Assembly: GCF_032854445.1 (NCBI RefSeq)
Contig: NC_088307.1
Coordinates: forward strand, 26,674,046 to 26,738,045
From: Liolophura sinensis
Taxonomy: Eukaryota > Mollusca > Polyplacophora > Chitonida > Chitonidae
Direction: 5' to 3'
Length of the DNA: 64,000 bases
A program made the position numbers and the translations under genes. Below, piece by piece: positions 24,426 through 35,265 of the stretch. How positions within the stretch are numbered: the stretch's first letter is position 1; every line of letters begins with the position of its first letter. The notes under the pieces were generated by a model that searched no databases, had not been told where the DNA came from, and worked only from the letters and a program-made list of their open reading frames with translations.

Positions 24426-27400
24426 ATGGCTTACGCACATAACAGGGATGTGTTGTCGACGTTTCAGCTTGGAGACATAGTAACCTTTGATCGACTTTTA
24501 CACATCCATTGCTGCATTTATGCAGGTAAGTTTATGGTCTCTACTCAGAGTGTTCTGTTCATACAACTTAACCTTAGCTACAACTATACACCTCTATAAA
24601 TCGGTCGTTCCTTCTGTCGATGAACAACTCTTTGACATCGACTTTAACACGCTAACATTGCTAACATCGACAGAAGTTCAAAACTCCATCTGGATACTGA
24701 TTTAATGCATTCAACTAGAACATTCACTGTGCTTAATAAATGGTATAACCATAATCAAAGCTGTCAGTAAACAGCATTTCCCGGATTCAAGCTGTTCGAC
24801 TTGCTTTTATATAGGGTTATTTGCATAGCAGATACGAATTTTACCACAGCTGGGGCCGGGCAAAATAAAGGATATATTGTAATCGGATACTTGGATTGTA
24901 CGTTTGATCTACTGCTGACAGTCATTGTCAGAAAGAACCTATTTGAAGAACCTATTGGCGCAGGCAGTAATATGTACGAAATGAGAAAAACGCGATAAAG
25001 AAGAAAAGGATTGTGCTGGATTTGAACCCGTGGCATTCGTATATCACGTACAACAGGTCTACTACTCAAAAGCAGTACAGCGATATTGCAGCTTTGGTTT
25101 CTTCTACACAGCGAAAGACAGAAGACAGATACAATACATTGTTAAAAGGTTGAGTCCCTTCACTCGGTAAAGTATAAATTTTTGAAACTGTCGTGGAGAA
25201 AAATCCTGCGCTATTTCAGTATCAATGTATTCGTCCAGAAGGAGAATCTTTTTTAAAAGTTTACATTGAAATTCCTTTTGATCACCAAGCCATGGGACCG
25301 AATCACAAAACATAATAAGTCATATTTCTCGTACCTTTTTTCGTAAAAGACGTTGCCTACTTTATTGTTCCATATAGCGACGTTGTTTACGAGAAAGGTT
25401 ACGAAAAGTTGAGTTACAAAGCTTGTTGAAAGTGTGACCAAACGTGTCTGAAGGCTACGAGGCACAACTTTAAGTTCTACGTAAAGCATAGGAAAGTTTT
25501 ATGAATTTCTGACTGACTTTTCACTGTCACTGTTTTGTCGAGAATACTAATAATCCAAATGGTCATCAAGATGATTTTTTCAGAATTTAATTTCACATAT
25601 TTATGTTAGTGCCCTCTGGAAACACAGAAATTATGCTAAACTATAACAGACGAACAGCTTAGAGAGTAAAAGACTGTGATAGTTGGCAAATAGTCACATG
25701 TAACCGTGAAATACGTCCTCTTGTCAATTTACCTAAGTCAGGGTTTTATTATAAGTGTTCATGTAAATGCATAAATAGTAGCAAATTAAACGCCACTTTT
25801 GTCATGTTATTTAATGAAAAAAATCTTTACTTTTCTTGACGACAGGGGATGGAAAGGTTATCCACAAATTGAGCAATGCGACCAAATTATTACCGTCAAT
25901 TTCAACAGTACTACAAACGGTGCTATCTTCATGGAAGATTTCTTTCAGGTGGCTGGAAATAGCAAAGTGAGAATTGGCAACAAGGACGATCTGCTTGAGT
26001 AAGTATGATGAGTGTTCCAGCTGTCTCCCGTCAAGTTCTTGACTTTTTTCTTTAGCAATTTTCCCCAGGTCATTGTGCCAGGGAGACAAAAGGTATAAAT
26101 AATGCACTTATAAATCAAGGTAAACTAACGTAAACCTCATTGTATTAAAATTGATTAAAACTACACAGCCAGCAAATCATATTAAATGGTAAAAAAAACC
26201 CTTGTTGATGCTGTTGTTTCTAAATCACATATTTGATGCTTAAGGGACTTTATTATGAACATATCAGTGAATGATTTCCACTAACCACAGCCTTTATTAT
26301 TTTAGGCCTGTTGGCAACGGAGAGGAAATAGTGTCGAGGGCAAGACGAGTACTAAATGGCGAACCTGGTATTCATGGTTATTACAACCTGTATAGAAATA
26401 ACTGCGAGCACTTTGCTTTCTGGTGCCGCTACAATGTGTCTTTCGGCACGCAGGTGAGTTATATCTCTTCGAAAGTCCATATACACACACCTGTGGCAAC
26501 ATCAGCACAACTCTTTTCAATTCTTTTGGTATTATTTAAACATTTTCACGTGGAGACAGAATAAAACACCAGTTGAGCTTTGCTGAGAAGAGACCGGCTT
26601 TCACGGGTTCCATGTGACTGTTTGCCAAATGTCACACTCTTTGCTGCACTGGTTTTACTTCCCGTGCTGCGGTTTTTACATTCGTATAGGGGATAGATAG
26701 GGATCGATGCGGTGAAGTGGATTGTAAGGCTATAAATGTTAAACTGAAGCATGACTGTTGAGCTGACAACGACTACCCTTGCTTCAATGCCTACATTCTG
26801 GGGAGGAGACTGGAGTAAGTTGAATAAATCCCGTAAGGGTAGCAATAAAAGTGTAAGAGTGACATTTGTATTGCCCCTGGAAATTACTTAAGGGATTCGT
26901 ATTTGAAACACAGATTGGCTGAAAGAAGCAAGGGAACAGTGAGAATTGGATATCCGAAGTCTGCTACATCGCCGGTGAGAGGCGATCTGTTTTGATTAAC
27001 CATGTAAGAGACATAATTATCAGATAGTATATTCTCGTAGTAGCTACGACAGTATGACACTTGGCAAATGGTCACACTAGCCGGTGAAACGGGACTTCAG
27101 TTTACTGTCTGTTATTAGCAAATTTCTTTGGGCCTTCGTGGCCGAGGTGGTTAGCACGCCAGCACGGCGTAATGTCCCAGGGCCCTCAATGCGGTCGTTG
27201 CGAACTCAAGGTGGGAAGATCAGCTTGCAGCCTGCGGATGGTTGCGGGCTTGCCCCGGGTTCTACCCGGTTTAATTACACCACAATACTGATCGCCGTCG
27301 TATAAGTAATATATTCTTAAAATAATTAAGGCGTACAGCACAGACAGTAAAACCAGAGCAGCAACGACAGTGTGACAGTTGGCAGACGGCCAGACGTAAC

Positions 27401-28436
27401 CGGCGAAATACGGCCCCATGTCAGTCCAACTTTATTCTAACTGTTCACTTAAATGCAGACACAGTGGCAATTTACACGCCCCCTGGCACCATGGTCTAAG
27501 CAGAACTAGGTACAAAATTCGGTGATGTTTACAGCGATTAAGTATGGCTTGAAATACAAAAAATCTACCACCTGTTCATGTAAGTGCTTATCTAGAACCC
27601 ACAGAAACGGTCCTGTGTTTTCAGTGTGAAGTGTTTACCGTTTTTTTTCCCGGGTTGGTTGACAATTTAGTGAAAAATCACTTTTGCAGATATTGAAAAA
27701 CCTTTCTGCAACGCAGAGGTTAGAGATTCCTCAAAGGCAAATGGTTTGGATGATAAAGATATCTAAAGCCGAGACAGAAAACCTCAGGGAAGAAGATGAG
27801 CTGTTAAAAAGGGAATATGAATCATTGAAGAAGGAGAAAAAAATGACCAGTAATTTGTTTAATAACGAATGTCTGGGAGGAGAGAAAGATAGGTTGACTG
27901 CTAAGAACGAAGAGCTGAAAGTAGAGATGAGTGAGTTCGAGAACGTGAACGAAGAGTTGAGAGCAAAGCAAGAAATGTTCGAAGGACATGCAAAAACATT
28001 ATCGAGAAGTATAGATACAGCAGGCGGTGACAACGATATGAAATTACTGAGGCTCCAAATGAGAGATGAGGCAAAAAATAACATCGAAAATGCAATCAGT
28101 TTGATAACAGAAAGACGAACATTGAGCAATGAGAAGCAAGAGGTAAAAGCAAAGAGAAAACAGTTGATAGATTTAAAACTAGAGTTGGTCAAGAAGAGAC
28201 AAATCATGATTGAACAGGAGAAAAGAATGCTAGAAGAGGAGCATATGGTGAATCGTAAAATAGAAGATCTGGAAAGGGAAAAAGAAATGTCAAATAACTC
28301 ACTCCCTGATGTTGAGGGAATTAGGATAATGCGAGAATTGCTTGAGAGTGTTGGTCGTTTGTATAATGAAAAGAAGGAGTTGAGAGCAAGGGAACAAAGG
28401 TGGCGCATAGAGATAGAAAATGTAGGCTCTCACTAG
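24426..28436 (+). CDS. LRAT-domain (NlpC/P60-like) thiol acyltransferase with a long C-terminal coiled coil, four exons, one-base phase break in exon 2
   Basis: Exons are 24426-24525 (an acceptor at 24412-24414 means an earlier exon is likely), 25846-25998, 26306-26453 and 27690-28436. LRAT proteins move acyl groups through a Cys thioester. Exon 1 gives FQLGDIVTF and IHCCIYAG; exon 2 begins GDGKVIH; exon 3 gives YRNNCEHFAFWCRYNV. So the family's His (residue 28), second His (residue 40) and Cys of NCEHF are all present. Exon 2 then carries FMEDFFQVAGNSKVRIGN, also typical, but in the next frame: 153 bases cannot join phase 1 to the required phase 2. Exon 3 joins phase 0 to exon 4, about 248 residues rich in Lys, Glu, Arg and Leu, a clear coiled coil ending at TAG 28434-28436. 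A coil of this length on an LRAT domain is unusual. The break may be an assembly error, a polymorphism or decay. Domain call firm; expression unknown. Confidence 0.8.
25672..25795 (+). repeat. Dispersed repeat in LRAT intron 1
   Basis: Shares the order tgatagttggcaaatagtca, catgtaaccgtgaaatacg, ttcatgtaaatgcataaat with 12455-12560 and, in part, with 27045-27100 and 27365-27475. It has no coding content. Confidence 0.55.
27129..27345 (+). repeat. SINE family 1 copy in LRAT intron 3
   Basis: Head ggccttcgtggccgaggtgg ttagcacgcc, body with gcctgcggatggttgcggg and a tail with cgccgtcgtataagtaatat. Diverged. Confidence 0.75.
27365..27475 (+). repeat. Dispersed repeat, further copy in LRAT intron 3
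   Basis: gtgacagttggcagacggcc, cgtaaccggcgaaatacggc and gttcacttaaatgcagaca follow the same order as 25672-25795. Confidence 0.5.
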
Positions 28437-28929
28437 ATTGATAGAGTATATTTGGATGGGGTTCTCTAGTTTAAACCACCCATATACACAGCTCATTTTC
28501 TATACACCTTCTTTACTGAGTAATAATAGGTGTTTTGAATTTCCGTGATACATTCCAGTCTGTTAATGATGGCAAATAGTTTCATTCTCTGACTTCCGTA
28601 AACACATTAGCACTGTGTTTTTGACATTACATGCCGAGGAATGTAACCCTTGAATTTGTGGTATAACGGCTGCCATGTGGAAGGGATTATATTAATAGGA
28701 GAATGAACGATCAACACATACAAACCAGGAATCGATGACGTAACGGACATTGTCATCTCGCTTAATGAATCTTTTTTTTTCCTTTATTATGAACTTGTCC
28801 GTGCAAATCCTGGTATTTCATCGATATGAACAGGTGTTGTAACTGATAAGCTGCCTAGATATTGGTACAGCTCAAGATTCGGTTGAATTATGGAATATTC
28901 TTAGCAGGGCGCTGATTCCGATATACAGT
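28437..28929. other. No recognisable feature (3' flank of the LRAT gene)
   Basis: Likely includes the 3' untranslated part of the gene. I see no convincing AATAAA signal close to the stop codon. Confidence 0.35.
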
Positions 28930-31790
28930 CAGCTGACAGATACTCTCGCTAGCCGAGTGACCATTTCTGTCAATGTATCAGCTGTGATAAAAACTAGTTA
29001 TAGGGCCCAGAGTAACGGTAATTTGACACTTGTGAAGTCCGGAATCCATGCTTCACACAAGAACAGACTAGGCCTCTGTCCAACGGATGTGAAATGTCTT
29101 ACAATTGAAATAGCTCAGGCAGGTACACAAACAATCCTCATAACAACCGTATACAGACCACTTGACTCACCAGTCGCCTGGAAAAGACACTTCAAATGTT
29201 TACCGGTGATCTTAATTTAGATTTAATGAAATAAGCAAACCAAAATGACAGATTAGGGTTACTGAAACTACGAAAACCTTCACAGACCATATATACATTA
29301 CGGACCCAGAGGTGTTTTGTGATAGTGGCGTATTTCCTGCTCAGTGTTGTAGAAGGAGTGGCGGATCCGTCATCATGAAAGAAGACGAACTTCTTTCGGA
29401 AATTCACACACGTGATCACATGCACAATAAGGCCATGGATTCTAAGCATGAAATGGAAGGAAAAATCTGTCGTGCTCAACGAAATCGCGTTCTGGGAATA
29501 CTTCGAAAAACGAAGTCCGAATTTTGGTCCGATCACATAGAGGAATCAAAGGACAATTCAAAGGAATTGTGAAAAACTCTTAAAGAACTTTCAGCCTCAT
29601 AAAACTAAAATATCCTTTGATTTCTTTAATGTAGATGGCGTTACCATATGTAAAAAACCTGACATCGTGAACTATTTATTCAATATTTTAGCAAAATAGA
29701 CAGTGGCATCGGCAAAGGTTTTAATAATCCTTTGCCACAAATGAAAGACAGATTACCGATAAATACTAATGTAGAAATTTCTTCTATTTCGGAAGACTTC
29801 GTTAAAAGTCAGATAAAAGGTATGTCTGGAGGTAAAGCCCAAGGCCTAGATGGAATTTCCGCAAGAATGTTAAAAATTTCTGTTGAACATATTGGTAGAC
29901 CTCTGTCTTTTATCTTCTATCTGTCTATATATACGGGCATATTTGTTGATGACTTGAAGATAGCCAGAGTAACTCCTATCTGTATCACCTGTCTGCCCGT
30001 CATCATAGAAAAGTGATGACCGCTTCTCTCTTGTGTGTTACCGGCTTTATTTCCTATTTGTATAATTTCTTACAAACCTTTGTCTTTGGGAGCTAGTGTT
30101 AAGCGTTGTTTTGGAAATGGATCTTGGGATTATCGACTTGGAACGCCCTTTACGGACTACGAATGGTATACGAATGACGGACATGACGCTTATCCTATTT
30201 ACAAATCCGTTCAGGCCTCTGACTTATGTAACTGCAGGCCAATTTCTGCCCTACATATTGTAAGTAAGATAATAGAAAGACATGTAAATAATTGCTTTTA
30301 TACTTTTTTAGAACAAAACAACTGTTTTATTAGGAACCTATCGGGATTTAGACCCAATCATTGATGTGAAACTGCTCTTAACAATATGGCTGACAGGTGG
30401 TTTAAAAATATCGATGATGGGCTTTTAACTGATGTGGTGTTTTTAGATCTCCGAAAAGCGTTTGGCATCGTCAACCATGCTGTTTTATTACACAAGCTTA
30501 GTGTCTGTTGTGTAAATGGAAATATCTTTAACTGGTATAAATCCTACCTGACAGGTAGGAGACAACATGTAACCTAGAAAGGAACAACATCATTATCAAG
30601 GTGCGTGGTCATTAGAGTTCCCCAGGGGTCCATTTTGGGGCCATTGTTTTTTATCTTATACATTAGCGACCTAACTGACTGTCTGGAATACTCACACAGA
30701 TTTGTATGCTGACGATAGTTCACAGTCTTGTACAGGTAAAAATGTAAACGAAATTCAGACCATGTTATGTGCCAATCTAGAGAATATATCAAACTGGGTG
30801 TTCATAAATAAGTTAAGTCTTTAAACTTGACAAGACAAAATGTATGCTAATTGGATTAACACAGCTGTTAACTCGTGTGCGTCCTTTGTCTCTAATCATA
30901 AATAATGTGGCTATAGAAAATGTTTTGGAATAAAAACTGTTAGGCATCTTTGCTTGACAGCAGACTGACCTGGCACAATCATGTTTTACAATTATGTAAA
31001 AAGATATCAAAAAAACTTGGAGTTTTAAAAACGTGTTAGTCATTTTATGCCCAGAGAAACTGAAATTTTATTGTACAATGCACTTCTCTTTCCACGCCTT
31101 GAGATTTGTTCGACTGTCTGGGGCAATGTCTCAAATCATAGTTTTATCAATAAAATGCACAAATTACAAAAGAGAGCAGCTAGGATTATTCTGTAACCTC
31201 ACCAGATCTTAACTGCAAGAGCAAATCTTTTTAAACAGGTGAACTGGATGCCCATTGGTGACAGGATAAATTTTATGCGTGCAATTCTGACCTATAAACT
31301 GTTTAAGCCTCTCAGTACTTACACTGCTTCAACGTTTCTAAAACTGTACATAACTATAATGCCCGATCCCCTCAAAGCACAATAGGACACAGTATTTTAA
31401 ACGAAGTTTTATTTACTCTGCTACAATTTTATGGAACAGACTGAGTGAGTCTGTGAGATATTGTCCAAATGTTGTGTCCTTTAAACGAGCACATCTAAAG
31501 CAATAATTTAACAAATGAAGTTCTGGTGAAACTATACATCTGTTTTAGATACAGCATATATGTTCTATTTCTACTCGACCCCAAACGATTTACAAATTTG
31601 CTGATGATTTAAAATCTTCACACATATTTCTATCTTATATTATTGTATATATACTGCTCTTTTACTCATACTAATAATGTATATATGTTCGAACAACTAG
31701 TTCTACAACTAATTATGTAACCCTTGGTAAATAAAGGATCTATCTATCTATATATCTATCCATATATCTGTATATCTATCAGTCAGTGCC
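28930..31790 (+). pseudogene. Non-LTR retrotransposon wreck (CR1/Jockey type)
   Basis: Broken pieces in the right order for a LINE ORF2: an endonuclease-like part at 28957-29220 (HASHKNRLGLC, TVYRPLDSP), then reverse transcriptase pieces. These read GKAQGLDGISARMLK at about 29830, CRPISALHIVSKIIERH at 30236, [18 protein letters not shown] near 30430, GVPQGSILGP-like sequence around 30610-30640, and LYADDSSQS with the YADD active site at 30705-30716. Frames change and stops occur (for example at 30361-30363), so it cannot make a full enzyme. The 3' end carries gtaaataaaggatctatcta and a (tatc)n run, as in CR1-like elements. It is interrupted by a short repeat at about 29985-30192. Confidence 0.85.
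29985..30192 (+). repeat. Short repeat nested in the LINE
   Basis: The reverse transcriptase frame breaks after KIARVTPI and resumes at YKSVQASDLCNCRPIS. The stretch between holds the family 4 signature (gtgttaagcgttgttttgga, ttatcgacttggaacgccc, tggtatacgaatga). The edges tcctatct and tcctattt look like a target duplication. Confidence 0.55.
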
Positions 31791-31849
31791 CTCAATGCAA
31801 AGCCAACTTTATTCTGCGCTACGCGTATTATTGACATTACCTGAAAGGA

Positions 31850-32185
31850 GTGAGTGAGTGCTTGGGGTTTAAAGTCGTACTTAACAATTTTTCAGTCATA
31901 TGACGACGAAGGAATCCTCAGAGTGTATGTTATGTACCTCCTTGTTGCTGGACGGATTTCCACCGCTCTTTTATCTAATACTGCTTCACTAAGATGACTT
32001 ACCGAGCCATTATACTGATACGAGTCAAGCAGTAGTTGCACTATCCCCTTCATGCTGAACGCCAAGCGAAGAAGTTACAACTTTCTCTTTTAAAGTCTTA
32101 GGCGTGACTCGACCCAGGATTCACCCTGGATCTACCGCTCATGAAGCAGGCGCTCTACCAACTGTGCTGTCGGGGCCGGTCTAAC
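31850..32185 (-). mobile_element. SINE family 2 copy (tRNA-derived)
   Basis: On the minus strand it starts with a tRNA-like head: cagcacagttggtagagcgc (A box) and cctgggtcgagtcacgcc (B box). It runs through the body to a tail reading ctgaaaaattgttaagtacg, acttta aaccccaagc and (actc)n. A different family from SINE 1. Confidence 0.8.
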
Positions 32186-32369
32186 TGAAAGGAAAATGTC
32201 TTCAGTTCTGATTGCAAGGTCAGTGTCATTAATGCAATATCAGTAACTTTTATGAACAACTAAATCGTAAATTCTATGGTCATATTCAAATCCTCTATTC
32301 CAAAAGACTCCGAAAGCCACAGTCTTGATAATCCCCTGCACAATTCCTCTCAAATTCATTCTTTGAAAG

Positions 32370-32465
32370 ATTGAATGATTGATTGAAGGATTATGGCTTA
32401 ACGCCACATGGGCAATTTTGCAGCCATATCATGGCGAGGTACACTTTTGAATTTTCTGAACAGTA
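32370..32465 (-). repeat. SINE family 3 tail
   Basis: Read on plus: attgattgaaggattatggc, ttaacgccacatgggcaatt, ttgcagccatatcatggcg. The same signature recurs at 52281-52350. Short tails of this type end in attc repeats on the minus strand. Confidence 0.6.
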
Positions 32466-32469
32466 GAAT

Positions 32470-33915
32470 GTCGTGGCCATTTGTAATCTCAAAATGCCCA
32501 CCAAACAGGTAAGAACAAAACTTCTTCCCAGCAAAAGTAACTCGTCGAGTTAACAATAATGGTTTCTTCAGCTGATGTTAAAGATCGTGATGGTCAGTTG
32601 TTTCCCTGATCGGTAAGGCATTAGATGCGATAATACCATCTATATTCCGTAGGGCACAGAGCCACAGGCCCTATTACAGGGTGTAGCAAAGCCACATTTG
32701 AAGTCAACAGTCTCTAGAAATCCTTGAAGGCGTGAGCTTGATAAGGCGTTGACCTTATCCTGCCTACAATATGAAAACGTTGAACATCAGATTGGTCAAA
32801 TTTACCTCGTCGCCTATCTTATTGAATTCTCTCTAAGATATGGTTAAAGTTAAAAGGTTTGTTGCAGCTACGGTTTGGAGTGCATCTCGAGGCGTATGAA
32901 TAAGGCTGTAACATCCCATTTTAACCACTGTGACCTCTGTTTTTCTCCTGCATTCGCCTGTTATATTTCGGCATCTGGTTCTTCAGAACCAACCCAACCA
33001 CGCCTAGGATCAGTCTTGAAGTCCTGCATGCTGCTACAACCAGCCGAAATATAGAGACGGCAGCCTTGAAAAAAATACACCTAAAAGGTATTTAAAAACG
33101 ACCGTGTACTACCTTCTCCATCCCGGAAATATCTATTGTGGATTGCATTCAGATACTATATATACCCGAACTATTTTGCCTTTTAACAAATTTAGTTGAA
33201 CTTGAATGAACAACCATCGCTCCAAACGTGTGACATGCTAACTCATGATCAGGCATCAAAACATGATTCTCGTAAATCAGTTGCGTTTGTTCAGCAAAGG
33301 AAATGCTTTCCCCGCGATGGAAATGTTTGGTCTGCTATCTTCTCTGTTTTCTTCTGTTTATTTTATCTGTCATGTAAATAATAGTTCCTCGCATCATATT
33401 AAGAGAACAGTTTCCTCCGCAACGTAAGCGTCTTTATTGAATCACAGATGGCTGCCATCGTCAATATGTTTCAGAAGACATGTCAGATGGAAAACTATGT
33501 ACACCACGAAGAAAACCTTCAACTGCTAATGGAATTTGTATGAACAGTTTTTCGCTAATGGTTACAAATCTCAAAAATGAAAGCTTTTGAAGTGCTGTAA
33601 AATCGATCGATTACGATGGCATTTTCTCTCACATTATTACCTGAGTAAAGCTTTCAGATAAAATACACAACAATACACACAGTGATTTGGTGAAAGGGTT
33701 CTGCAAGTTGACAATACACCCGAGCGCCCTTGTATGCCTATATGACAGAGATATTGCGATATACCTTTGTGAAGGATGGTCCAAAATTGATCATAGATGT
33801 GTGAAGTGATATCAGCCATTGCACATGGCAGATTTGTACACAGGTGTTTATACCATTTCCAATATATCACGCTGTCGTCGCTACTCTAGTTTTACCCTTC
33901 ATTCTGTAGTCTTCT
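32470..33915. other. No recognisable feature
   Basis: Unique-looking sequence. Short open frames on both strands show no domain. Confidence 0.4.
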
Positions 33916-33919
33916 TTTA

Positions 33920-34020
33920 CTGACAGTTTGTGTTAAACCTTGTTTTGCGAATCACTCTGGCGATTATTTAACCAGAGTGTCCCCATTGGTTGACGGCTGG
34001 TATACGAATGTGAGTTTTGA
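33920..34020 (+). repeat. Short dispersed repeat (family 4)
   Basis: gtgttaaaccttgttttgcg, gcgattatttaaccagagtg and ggttgacggctggtatacga match the signature at 24005 and 30087. Confidence 0.5.
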
Positions 34021-34201
34021 CGTTTTTGGATACTTTGTGGGCGCCAGCTGAATAGGTGGAGCAGGAACAGGTGGATGGATGATTCCACCTCCAAGAAAAC
34101 CTTTCCATCGCTGAGAAAATCTTTAACCCACAGCGGGGACTACATGAGGAGTAGAATTTTCTACCTATGTACAATGCAGCAAAAATCGTTATGTCATTTG
34201 T

Positions 34202-34951
34202 GTGAAGAAATTTTGGACTTTAGGCTGCCGCGAGTGTCATAGCCTATATACAATGACCACAAGTGTGAGATCTACGAGGATCAACAAGCGAAATCGCGTC
34301 ACTTCAGGAAAAAGTTACTCGACAGATCACACAAGGCGTGTATTGGACTCGTTTCTTCATGTAACTGTGACGTCACATGTACGGACTACTTTTTGTTTGT
34401 CAACAAGCAGACGACACAACACGATGTTCGTCCGTGCTCGTCCAGAAAAATCTGTGTCTCCGGACAGTCCGTTCTACCTCACACCAATTCCCAAATGTCG
34501 CCTCAAACCTGATGCAGCTATGTGGTATTACTCCACTCCAATGGGGGAGCATCGTTTGGGAGAGCTATTGAAAGGGAAAGCCGAGGCTGCTGGACTGAAA
34601 GGCCGGAAAACTAATCACTCGGTCCGAAAAACAACCGTCCAAACCCTTGTAAAATCTGGCGTCGCTCCACATAAAATTATGCAGGTCACCGGACACAAAT
34701 CCCTTGCTAGCATCCAGGAGTATGATTCTAAACTAGATGACGTAGAGCAGAAGCAAATGTCCAGTTTACTTCAGGGCAATCGCGCCTTCAGTCAACCATC
34801 TCCCGCGCTTCCACTCCCTAGCCGGTCAGTTCAAGTGCACACAAACGAAGTTTTCACGACTCCGATGCCATCAACTTCCGCACAGAATGCCAAGGATAAT
34901 CAGCTAACTTTGTCAGCAAACTCGTCTGTTCGGTGGCGCAGTTTTCAATGA
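34202..34951 (+). CDS. Tyrosine recombinase of a mobile element (Crypton-like), C-terminal catalytic part
   Basis: A 249-codon open frame. The recognisable part starts near codon 97 (SPDSPFYLTPIP) and runs through MWYYSTPMGEHRLGELL, NHSVRKTTVQTLV, MQVTGHKSLASIQEYDS and a polar, Ser/Pro-rich C-terminus ending FQ at 34951. Catalytic residues seen: His and Arg of NHSVR (around 34616-34627), His of TGHKS (about 34694) and Tyr of QEYDS (34721-34723). The upstream catalytic Arg and the N-terminal DNA-binding region are not visible, so this is a truncated enzyme or one with another exon. The C-terminal coding part and the 900 bases of context downstream recur at 42283-42815 in reverse, which marks it as part of a transposon family rather than a host gene. 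The first ATG in frame is at about 34253. Confidence 0.7.
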   Translation: MKKFWTLGCRECHSLYTMTTSVRSTRINKRNRVTSGKSYSTDHTRRVLDSFLHVTVTSHVRTTFCLSTSRRHNTMFVRARPEKSVSPDSPFYLTPIPKCRLKPDAAMWYYSTPMGEHRLGELLKGKAEAAGLKGRKTNHSVRKTTVQTLVKSGVAPHKIMQVTGHKSLASIQEYDSKLDDVEQKQMSSLLQGNRAFSQPSPALPLPSRSVQVHTNEVFTTPMPSTSAQNAKDNQLTLSANSSVRWRSFQ

Positions 34952-35265
34952 CTGCACTTTTAATTTTCACTGAAACGTCTGCATTCCATTTCTTTACACT
35001 TCTGTTTGTAAAATACCGCTTCAGTCACGTGCGCCTGACCCAGTTTTCCGACAGCCAATGAAAGTGCTTTATTCAGTATTCCATATTCATCCGCAACCGG
35101 CTATCCGCTATTGTTACGCGATATGAAATAATTAGCAGGGTTTTACCCAATTTGTTTAGCGTTCGAGTTTATTTACTTAGGTTTTTGACAAGTGGGTGTA
35201 TAATAAATAGGTTATTGGATTGTATGGTCCTATATGGACGAGTCCTGGGGACGAGGAAAATAAGC
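34202..35265 (+). mobile_element. Tyrosine-recombinase element, copy 1 (partial)
   Basis: Consists of the recombinase frame and a 3' non-coding part shared with copy 2: cagccaatgaaagtgcttt, ttagcgttcgagtttattta, gacaagtgggtgtataataa and the terminal ggttattggattgtatggtc near 35211. The left end was not found. Confidence 0.65.

Noticed and set aside
27731-28408. Minus-strand frame of 225 codons rich in Ser, Phe and Leu
   Set aside because: It is the shadow of the coiled-coil exon on the plus strand, which has matching splice phase and family context.
31850-32185. tRNA gene on the minus strand (ggtagagcgcc)
   Set aside because: It is the head of SINE family 2, followed by a conserved body and LINE-like tail.
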